The notes beneath the pieces are model-generated. The model saw nothing but the letters and a program-made list of their open reading frames with translations. It was not told where the DNA came from and did no database searches. Made by a program: the position numbers and the translations under genes. Shown here piece by piece: positions 1 through 5,318 of a stretch of DNA of 7,372 nt; position 1 is the first letter of the stretch, and every line of letters begins with the position of its first letter. This stretch comes from Lentisphaeria bacterium (GTDB lineage Bacteria; Verrucomicrobiota; Lentisphaeria; Oligosphaerales; Oligosphaeraceae): assembly GCA_016303095.1 (NCBI GenBank), contig JAEDMH010000115.1, positions 1 to 7,372 on the forward strand, in the 5' to 3' direction.

Positions 1-148
1 GAATCACCTTTTTCGGACCAGTTTGCATGGTTGGAATCACCTTTTTCGGACAAGTTTGCGGGGTTGGAATCACCTTTTGCGGACCAGTTTGCGGGGTTGG
101 AATCACATTTTTCGGACCAGTTTGCAGGGTTGGAATCACCTTTTTCGG
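1..148. repeat. 33-bp tandem direct repeat array, four full copies and one partial, open at left edge
   Basis: Copies lie at 1-33, 34-66, 67-99 and 100-132; a fifth matches for 16 bases (133-148) and then stops abruptly at a G-run. Each unit begins GAATCACCTTTTTCGG and ends AGTTTGCGGGGTTG. The full copies differ from the consensus at only one or two positions each (for example G for T in copy 3 and A for C in copy 4). There are no spacers, so this is not a CRISPR array. Because 33 is a multiple of three, one frame stays open and reads as repeated VGITFFGPVC, but this looks like a by-product of the periodicity. Multiple short direct repeats of this kind are known at the ends of IS21-family insertion sequences, where they bind the transposase. 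A local satellite is the alternative. The array may continue to the left of the window. Confidence 0.93.
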
Positions 149-190
149 GGGGAAGGGGGCGGGAGATTCCCTAGGGGGGGATTCCGGGCA

Positions 191-208
191 GAGCCCTAAG
201 GGGGGCTC
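191..208 (+). terminator. weak candidate intrinsic terminator
   Basis: GAGCCC (191-196) can pair with GGGCTC (203-208) around a 6-base loop, and the stem is followed by the T-rich run CTTTTCCTTT (209-218). The stem is short and the T-run is interrupted. It would suit transcription entering from the left, before the transporter operon begins. It could equally be a chance product of the G-rich composition here. Confidence 0.22.
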
Positions 209-367
209 CTTTTCCTTTGGGGGGGATTCCGGGAGTCTCCCGGGAACTATATTAGGCGCCTGTTTCCGTTGTCCCGTGGGGAGAGGCCGTGTTCCGTAGG
301 TGAGAGGGTCGTTTCCGGGGGACGCATCTCCAGGCTTTTCAGAAGAAGACCCCAGATATTCCCTTCC

Positions 368-371
368 GGAG
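368..371 (+). promoter_or_regulatory. ribosome binding site that fixes the transporter start
   Basis: GGAG lies five bases before the ATG at 377, good Shine-Dalgarno spacing. It supports that ATG over an in-frame TTG at 269, which would add 36 Arg/Gly-rich residues not expected in front of the first membrane segment. Confidence 0.7.
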
Positions 372-376
372 TTCAC

Positions 377-2098
377 ATGGTTTCCAACATCCTTAAGGTT
401 CTCGGCGGCGTAGCCATTTTCATCTATGGCATGACCCTGATGAGCGATGGGCTGCAGAAGGTGGCCGGCACGAAGATGCGCTCCATTCTGCGTTTGTTCG
501 CCAAGAACCGGTTTGTGGCGGTGCTCACGGGCGTGGGGGTGACCTCGGTGATCCAGTCCTCCGCCGCCACCACGGTGATGGTGGTGGGCTTCGTGAATGC
601 GGGGTTGTTGAACCTGGAGCAATCCATTGGCATCATCTGCGGGGCCCATATTGGCACCACGATTACGGGGCAGCTGGTGGCCTTCAAGATCAGCGCCGTG
701 ATCTTTCCGGCCATCATCGTGGGCTTGCTCATGAGTTTGTGGCGACAGCGGACGGTGAGCCACTGGGGCCAGGTGATCATGGGCTTCGGCTTCCTCTTTC
801 TTGGCATGGACATGATGAACGGGACCCTCAAGGACCTGGAGTTCATCAAGACGGCATTCAAGTATTTCCAATGCGCCCCGGTGGACGGGGTGATGCCTCC
901 CAAGGCGGTGCTGGGGGCCATTCTGGTGGGCATGTTGGTGACGGTTTTGATTCAGAGCAGCTCCGCCTGCACGGGCATCATCATCATCCTGGCGGGAAAT
1001 GATTTGGTGGATCTCTACACAGCCGTGGCCCTGGCCATGGGCTCCAACATCGGCACCACCATCACCGCCCAATTGGCGGCCATCTCCGCCAACCGGGTGG
1101 CCAAGCAGGCGGCCATGGCCCACACCCTGACCCAGGCCATCGGGGTGGTGCTCATCGCCGTCACCTTCTGGGTGAGCATCCACGGGGAGCCCCTCTTCTT
1201 CCACGTCATCCGGAAACTCTCCCCAGGGGCGGAACTCCCCCGTATGATCGCCAACTCCCATACGGTCTTCAATGTCTTCTCCACCCTGGTCTTCCTCCCC
1301 TTCATCCCCCATCTGGCCCGCCTCTGCGAACGGATCATCCCCGTGGACCGGAAGGATGTGAAGTTCCGACGCCTGGATCCCCTCCTCCTGGCCAGCCCCT
1401 CCATCGCCTTGGCCCAGACCACGGCAGCCCTGCGAAAGATGCTCCAAAAGGCCTGCCGCATGGTGGATTGCGCCATCAATATCTACAACCACAACGACGA
1501 ATCCAATCAGCGCATGGTGCGGCAATTGGAGAAACGGGAGGAGGACGTGGATCAGCGGCAGCAGGAAATCGCCGACTATCTCTCCGCCTTGATGCAGCAG
1601 GGAGAGCTCCGGGCCAACGAGGCCAGCCAGATTCCCCTCCTCCTCCACTGCACCAACGATGCGGAGCGCATCGGAGACCACACCGCCCTGATTCGGGGGA
1701 TCCTGGGACGCCTGGAGGAGCAGGGACGCCGCTTCAGTCCCCAAGCCTCTGCCGAGCTGGACGGGCTTCATGAACAGCTCCGCAATCTGGCGGACGCCGT
1801 GATTCTCACTCTGGAGAAGAACACGCCGGAGAATGTGGCCCATGCCCGGGAGATTCGGCGGCACATGGTGGAGACCCTCAACAACTGCGAGCGGGAGCAC
1901 CTGAACCGCATCAACCAGGGACAATGCGTTCCCGAGGTGGGGATCATCTATCTGGAGTTGCTGGAGGAGTTCCGGAAAATCGGCCGGCATCTGGCCAACA
2001 TTGCCGACCGGGCGGAGAACTTCTATGAAAAACTCCAGAAACTGGGCAAGATCGGCCTTCCCTTCACTCCCGACGGGGAAACCCAGTCCTTCGAGTAA
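377..2098 (+). CDS. Na+/phosphate cotransporter with C-terminal PhoU-like domain (NptA/YjbB type)
   Basis: This 573-residue inner-membrane protein is predicted to import inorganic phosphate with sodium. The membrane part (about residues 1-312) shows the inverted-repeat signature of the Na/Pi-cotransporter II family. Each half has a QSS motif (QSSAATT at 60-66, QSSSACT at 193-199) paired with an IGTT motif (AHIGTTITGQL about 90-100, SNIGTTITAQL 223-233). NSHTVFNV (293-300) is also typical of the family. The cytosolic part (about 340-560) resembles PhoU: two helical blocks with NDAERIGDH (427-435) and RKIGRHLANIADRAE (533-547). In other bacteria PhoU proteins and tails restrain phosphate uptake or signalling, so self-control of uptake is inferred. 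The length fits transporter-PhoU fusions. The start at 377 is chosen for its Shine-Dalgarno site and because the first membrane helix follows at once. It is first in a run of five same-strand genes, 23 bp before the next. No Pho box was recognised upstream. Confidence 0.95.
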   Translation: MVSNILKVLGGVAIFIYGMTLMSDGLQKVAGTKMRSILRLFAKNRFVAVLTGVGVTSVIQSSAATTVMVVGFVNAGLLNLEQSIGIICGAHIGTTITGQLVAFKISAVIFPAIIVGLLMSLWRQRTVSHWGQVIMGFGFLFLGMDMMNGTLKDLEFIKTAFKYFQCAPVDGVMPPKAVLGAILVGMLVTVLIQSSSACTGIIIILAGNDLVDLYTAVALAMGSNIGTTITAQLAAISANRVAKQAAMAHTLTQAIGVVLIAVTFWVSIHGEPLFFHVIRKLSPGAELPRMIANSHTVFNVFSTLVFLPFIPHLARLCERIIPVDRKDVKFRRLDPLLLASPSIALAQTTAALRKMLQKACRMVDCAINIYNHNDESNQRMVRQLEKREEDVDQRQQEIADYLSALMQQGELRANEASQIPLLLHCTNDAERIGDHTALIRGILGRLEEQGRRFSPQASAELDGLHEQLRNLADAVILTLEKNTPENVAHAREIRRHMVETLNNCEREHLNRINQGQCVPEVGIIYLELLEEFRKIGRHLANIADRAENFYEKLQKLGKIGLPFTPDGETQSFE

Positions 2099-2100
2099 CA

Positions 2101-2121
2101 CTCTCCCTCCTCTCTTTTCCC
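2101..2121 (+). promoter_or_regulatory. pyrimidine-only leader without Shine-Dalgarno site before the GH123-like gene
   Basis: All 21 bases between position 2101 and the ATG at 2122 are C or T, so no purine-rich ribosome site is possible here. Initiation may rely on ribosomes finishing the transporter gene 23 bp upstream, or on a pyrimidine tract of the kind bound by ribosomal protein S1. Both mechanisms are inferred. A near-identical tract stands before the zinc-ribbon gene (3841-3853). Confidence 0.5.
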
Positions 2122-3807
2122 ATGGACACGCCTAAGACTCTCCAAGTCCGCTTGCTGGACGACCTCCAGAAGGTCTTTCTGCAGGAGGAACTTTCCGCCG
2201 CCCCCAGGGCTTCCCGGCGCTTCTCCGTCCTCCAGGGACAGCGCCTGAATTTCCAGGTGGCCATCTTCTCCCCGGTGCGCACCTTCCAGCTCTGCCAGGT
2301 GGATTCCCTCTTCCGGGAACAGGTCACCCTCCGCCAGACGGGCATGGTCTTCTGCGATTTGCCCGCCGATCCCCAGGATCCCCTCACCCTGTCCGCAGAA
2401 CCCGGATTCTTCCCCGATCCCCTGATGCCCCTGGGACCGGAAAACCTCCTCTCCCTCCCCTGCCGGAAATGGACCAGCTTGTGGGTCTCCGTGGACATCC
2501 CCCGGGAATGCCCCTCCGGACGCCATCCCCTGCGAATCCTCCTCTCCACCCCCTCCCAGGAACAGGTGCATCTGGCCTGGCCCCTGGAATCCATGCCCCC
2601 CGCTGTCCTGGAGGTGGAACTGGAGATCATCCCGGCGGAGCTGCCCCGGCAGACCCTGTGGTCCTGCTCCTGGTTCCACGTGGATTGCCTCCAGCATTGG
2701 TATGGGGTGGGCTTCTCGGATCCCCGCTTCTGGGAGATTCTGGAACACTACGTGAAGGACATGGTGGCCCACGGGGTCAACGTCCTCTTCACCCCTCTGT
2801 GGACGCCTCCCCTGGACACCGCCATCGGACGGGAGCGGCCCACCTGCCAGCTGTTGGGCATTACGGAGGAAGGGGGGCGCTACCATTTTGATTTCTCCCT
2901 GCTGGAGAAGTGGATCACGCTGGCCCGCCAGTGGGGCATGGAGCGCTTTGAGTTCACCCATGCCTTCAGCCAATGGGGCGCCCGGGCCACTCCCAAAATC
3001 CTGGTGAACGGCACCCGGAGATTCGGATGGGATGTGGCCGCCACCTCCCCCGAATACCAGGAGTTCCTGAATCAGCTCCTTCCCGCTCTGGCCCAATTCC
3101 TCCGGGAACGGAATCTGGCGGGAAAGTGCATCTTCCACAACTCCGACGAACCCCAGGCCGACTCCCTGGAACGCTATCGCCAAAGCCTGGCCCTCATGAC
3201 CCGACATCTCCCCGACCAGGAGTTCCCAGTGGTGGACGCCATGTCCGACGTGGAGTTCGTGAAGGAAGGGGTCAGCCAACGCCCCATCCCCGTCACCACT
3301 TACTTGGATCAGTTCCAGGGACTCCCCCTGAAGAGCCGCTGGTGCTACTATTGCGGCACCTGGCAGCACGGCGCCCCCAACCGCCTTCTGGGACTCCCCA
3401 GCTGGCGCAACCGGGCTCTGGGAGTCCTCCTCTATGCCCTGGGACAGGAGGGATTCCTCCACTGGGGACATAATTTCTGGTTCTCCCAATACTCCCTGGA
3501 CTGGGATCTGAATCCCTGGCAAAACACCTCCGCCGGCTTCGGATTCTTCGGCGGGGATTCCTATCTGGTCTATCCTGGACGCCATGACGCTCCCGTGGAT
3601 TCTCTGCGATACGAAGTCTTCGCCGAGGCCATGCAGGACTACCGGGCCTGCCAGCTGCTGGAGTCCCTGGCGGGGCGGGAGGCGGTGCTGGCCATCCTCC
3701 AGGAGGGGGTGGAGCGGCCTCTCTCCATGAACGACTATCCCCACTCCGCCCAGTGGGTCCAGGAGGTGAATCAGCGGATCCTCCAGGCCATCGACCAGAG
3801 AATCTGA
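2122..3807 (+). CDS. GH123-like / DUF4091-type putative glycoside hydrolase, cytosolic
   Basis: The product has 561 residues. Residues about 5-170 look like the beta-sandwich domain that precedes the catalytic domain in this family (opening LLDDLQKVF, then WTSLWVSVDIPRECPSGRH at 117-135). A barrel-type catalytic region follows (about 175-510). The best landmark is FHNSDEPQ (338-345): the adjacent Asp342-Glu343 matches the Asp-Glu pair that GH123 beta-N-acetylgalactosaminidases use for substrate-assisted catalysis. The end of the domain, GGDSYLVYPGR..PVDSLRYEVFAEAMQDYRACQLL (477-513), is the usual DUF4091 close. The middle is rich in Trp, Tyr and His (WCYYCGTWQHG 407-417, HWGHNFWFSQYS 447-458), as expected of a sugar-binding cleft. 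No signal peptide or membrane segment is present, so it should act in the cytosol. The true substrate is unknown; N-acetylgalactosaminide cleavage is only a family-based possibility. The ATG follows a C/T-rich leader without a Shine-Dalgarno site. Upstream ATG codons are absent, and the family domain starts within the first ten residues. Confidence 0.85.
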   Translation: MDTPKTLQVRLLDDLQKVFLQEELSAAPRASRRFSVLQGQRLNFQVAIFSPVRTFQLCQVDSLFREQVTLRQTGMVFCDLPADPQDPLTLSAEPGFFPDPLMPLGPENLLSLPCRKWTSLWVSVDIPRECPSGRHPLRILLSTPSQEQVHLAWPLESMPPAVLEVELEIIPAELPRQTLWSCSWFHVDCLQHWYGVGFSDPRFWEILEHYVKDMVAHGVNVLFTPLWTPPLDTAIGRERPTCQLLGITEEGGRYHFDFSLLEKWITLARQWGMERFEFTHAFSQWGARATPKILVNGTRRFGWDVAATSPEYQEFLNQLLPALAQFLRERNLAGKCIFHNSDEPQADSLERYRQSLALMTRHLPDQEFPVVDAMSDVEFVKEGVSQRPIPVTTYLDQFQGLPLKSRWCYYCGTWQHGAPNRLLGLPSWRNRALGVLLYALGQEGFLHWGHNFWFSQYSLDWDLNPWQNTSAGFGFFGGDSYLVYPGRHDAPVDSLRYEVFAEAMQDYRACQLLESLAGREAVLAILQEGVERPLSMNDYPHSAQWVQEVNQRILQAIDQRI

Positions 3808-3854
3808 GGCCAGAACGGCTGCCCTTGTTTTCTCGCCCACCCTCTCTTTCCCAC

Positions 3855-3858
3855 GAGG
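3855..3858 (+). promoter_or_regulatory. ribosome binding site of the zinc-ribbon gene
   Basis: GAGG lies seven bases before the ATG at 3866. Another ATG at 3862, out of frame and closer to the site, is not the start of a sizeable reading frame. Confidence 0.6.
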
Positions 3859-3865
3859 TACATGT

Positions 3866-4585
3866 ATGCAGGATTGGAAGGAAAAACTGCTGGCGTTGCA
3901 GGAGAATGACTTGATCCGGGATTCTCTGGGGAGGGAGCGGGAGGCCTTGAACGCCCAATGGAAGGGTCTTTCCCAGGCCTTTCTAGCACGGCAGGAGGAG
4001 GTGGCGGGGAGCCAGCGTCTGGCGGTTTCCGCCCGGGCGAAGTGCCGCGCCCTGGAGGAGGAGGGGCGGAAATTGGCCCAGGAACGCCAGAGCTTCCAGG
4101 TGAAGACGGCGGAAATCCGCAAGAACGACGAATATCAGATGGCCATGGCGGCCCTGGAGAGGTATCGTCTCCAGCTCCAGGAGAACGAGGAGCGCCAGCT
4201 GCTGGCCCTGGAGGAGGCGGAGAAGGCGGAGGAGGCCTTTCTCCAGGAGAGGGCACGCCTCCAGCAGGAACGCAAGACCTTGGAGGGCCAGAAACTTGCG
4301 CTAGGACAGAAGGCCCGGCAGCTGGAGGAGGAGCGCGCCAGGCGGGAGGCGGAGCGGGAGGCTCTGGCGCAGCAAGTCCCCCTGGAGATCCGACGCCTCT
4401 ACGAGCATCTCCTCTCCGGGCGCCAGCAGGGGCCCCTGCGCCCCTGGGCCGTTGCCGTGGCGCAGGGTGTCTGCCAGCGCTGCCACCGGGCCGTCACTCC
4501 CCACAAGCTCCAGGAACTGGCCCTGGACAAAGCCCTGCAGACCTGCGACCACTGCGGCGCCATCCTGCTGGAAAAATTGTCTTGA
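3866..4585 (+). CDS. coiled-coil protein with C-terminal C4 zinc ribbon (COG1579 / PF02591 type)
   Basis: The 239-residue product has two parts. Residues about 1-170 are an almost unbroken Glu/Arg/Gln/Leu-rich coiled coil, interrupted by the family landmark KNDEYQMAM (87-95), which corresponds to the conserved Asn-x-Glu-Tyr bend of this family. Residues about 178-235 form a zinc ribbon with CQRC (203-206) and CDHC (227-230), preceded by YEHLLSGRQQGP (179-190), the usual linker. The order and length (about 240 residues) match the family, which includes Chlamydia CT398 and Helicobacter HP0958/FlgZ. Those members have been tied to sigma-54 or flagellar export partners and to RNA binding. In most bacteria the role is unknown, and no specific job can be given here. 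The gene starts 58 bp after the hydrolase gene and ends 25 bp before the acyltransferase gene. A role as a cytosolic adaptor binding protein or nucleic acid is inferred. Confidence 0.92.
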   Translation: MQDWKEKLLALQENDLIRDSLGREREALNAQWKGLSQAFLARQEEVAGSQRLAVSARAKCRALEEEGRKLAQERQSFQVKTAEIRKNDEYQMAMAALERYRLQLQENEERQLLALEEAEKAEEAFLQERARLQQERKTLEGQKLALGQKARQLEEERARREAEREALAQQVPLEIRRLYEHLLSGRQQGPLRPWAVAVAQGVCQRCHRAVTPHKLQELALDKALQTCDHCGAILLEKLS

Positions 4586-4599
4586 TCCTCTGGCGCAAC

Positions 4600-4603
4600 A
4601 GGA
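4600..4603 (+). promoter_or_regulatory. ribosome binding site that fixes the acyltransferase start
   Basis: AGGA lies seven bases before the ATG at 4611. This start leaves a 25-bp gap to the zinc-ribbon stop. The longer in-frame alternative from a TTG at 4452 would overlap the zinc-ribbon coding end by more than 130 bases. Confidence 0.6.
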
Positions 4604-4610
4604 TTTGCCC

Positions 4611-5318
4611 ATGGGAATCCGTTCCTTTTTCACCCTGAAGAACAAACGCCGTATGCCCCGTTGGCTGGCTTGGATGCTGGCAGGCGTAATGAAACTCTAC
4701 GCCGCCACCATTCGGGTGCGCATCACGGGACATAGGGAGGTGCTGGAAGCCCTGGCGGAACACCCCGTGGCTTTCCTCCTGTGGCACAACCGGGTTCTCT
4801 CCGCCGTGTGTCTGGTGCCCCGCGCCATCCTCTCCCGCTGCACGGTCATGATTAGCGCCTCCCGGGACGGCGAATATATCTCCACCATCGTCCGCTCCTT
4901 CGGGCTGGAAAGCGTCCGGGGCTCCTCCTCCCGGAAAGGGGGTCAGGCTTTGCTGGGGCTGCTCCATGCCTTGAAGGAGGGACGCAACCCGGTTCTCACG
5001 CTGGACGGTCCCCGGGGTCCCCGATACACGGTGCATCCCGGCGCCTTGGCCCTGGGCCGGATCGGGGCGGTGCCTCTGGTGCCCATCTCCCTGAACGCCT
5101 CCCGTTGCTGGCAGCTGCATAGCTGGGATCGAATGCAGATTCCCTGTCCCTTCTCCCGGGTGGAGATTGTCCTGGGCGCCCCCATCCAGGTTCCTCCCCG
5201 TCAGAAGACCGCTTCCCCCCGCCAGGAAGACGAGGCGGCGGCGGATGAGCAGCAGGCGAGCCTCCTCCGGGAGGCCATGCTCTCCCTCACCCGAGATCCC
5301 CAGGAGAAATGCCCATGA
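4611..5318 (+). CDS. DUF374 lysophospholipid acyltransferase-family protein (COG2121)
   Basis: The 235-residue protein is predicted to move an acyl chain onto a lipid at the cytosolic face of the inner membrane. A basic N-terminus (NKRRMPRW, 11-18) is followed by a hydrophobic stretch (about 17-34) that could anchor it. Family landmarks appear in order: FLLWHNR (55-61), with His59 in the acyltransferase His-box position; SASRDGEYIS (82-91); VRGSSSRKGG (102-111); LDGPRGPRY (131-139), the DUF374 substrate loop; and IGAVPLVPISLNAS (151-164). Some DUF374 members, the LpxJ type of epsilonproteobacteria, are late lipid A acyltransferases, so a lipid A role is plausible in a Gram-negative host. Phospholipid acylation is the alternative. 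The last 40 residues are polar and charged and carry no known motif. It begins 25 bp after the zinc-ribbon gene, and its stop overlaps the helicase start as ATGA, so the two are probably translated together. Confidence 0.9.
   Translation: MGIRSFFTLKNKRRMPRWLAWMLAGVMKLYAATIRVRITGHREVLEALAEHPVAFLLWHNRVLSAVCLVPRAILSRCTVMISASRDGEYISTIVRSFGLESVRGSSSRKGGQALLGLLHALKEGRNPVLTLDGPRGPRYTVHPGALALGRIGAVPLVPISLNASRCWQLHSWDRMQIPCPFSRVEIVLGAPIQVPPRQKTASPRQEDEAAADEQQASLLREAMLSLTRDPQEKCP
5302..5306 (+). promoter_or_regulatory. ribosome binding site of the helicase, inside the acyltransferase gene
   Basis: AGGAG stands eight bases before the ATG at 5315 but only two before the in-frame ATG at 5309, so 5315 is the better start. 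The resulting ATGA overlap (5315-5318) with the acyltransferase stop is a classic arrangement for translational coupling. Confidence 0.65.

Larger units (their letters stand above)
149..376. other. G-rich non-coding stretch and leader of the phosphate transporter gene
   Basis: No credible gene is seen here. The plus strand carries nine G-tracts of three or more bases between 147 and 244 (147-152, 155-159, 161-163, 174-180, 186-188, 200-205, 219-225, 231-233, 242-244). A 15-mer, GGGGGGGATTCCGGG, occurs twice without mismatch, at 174-188 and 219-233. A hairpin with a 6-bp stem, CCGGGA/TCCCGG, and a GTC loop lies at 229-243, with no T-run after it. TATATT at 248-253 resembles a -10 box but has no convincing -35 partner, so no promoter is called. 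From about 255 to 366 I see nothing further, apart from the ribosome binding site listed separately. Confidence 0.6.

Noticed and set aside
1..148. CRISPR array
   Set aside because: The units abut directly with no unique spacers, and no cas gene is nearby.
248..253. TATATT as a -10 promoter element for the transporter operon
   Set aside because: The -35 position at normal spacing reads GATTCC, which does not resemble a consensus, so a promoter cannot be supported from one box alone.
27..299. 90-residue reading frame with repeated VGITFFGPVC
   Set aside because: It is open only because the 33-bp repeat length is a multiple of three. It then runs into Gly-rich nonsense through the G-tracts, and no ribosome site stands before its ATG, which exists in just one repeat copy.
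269..376. 36-residue N-terminal extension of the phosphate transporter from a TTG codon
   Set aside because: It is Arg/Gly-rich, resembles no family N-terminus, and lacks a ribosome site as good as the one before the ATG at 377.
377..1400. Apparent switch from G-rich to C-rich codons within the transporter gene, suggesting a mosaic gene
   Set aside because: Checking valine codons shows GTG dominating in both halves, with only a small cluster of GTC around 1160-1290. Local amino-acid make-up explains the visual impression.
3808..3865. Terminator between the hydrolase and zinc-ribbon genes
   Set aside because: There is a short TTTT run, but no stem of more than three base pairs precedes it.
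2023..4122. 699-residue minus-strand open frame opposite the hydrolase and zinc-ribbon genes
   Set aside because: It crosses two recognisable plus-strand genes and the gap between them. Its product is a Gly/His/Gln/Glu-rich shadow with no domain, explained by the G/C-rich third positions on the other strand.
4452..4610. 53-residue upstream extension of the acyltransferase
   Set aside because: It starts at TTG within the zinc-ribbon gene, reads the zinc-ribbon codons out of frame, and precedes a well-placed ribosome site for the ATG at 4611.
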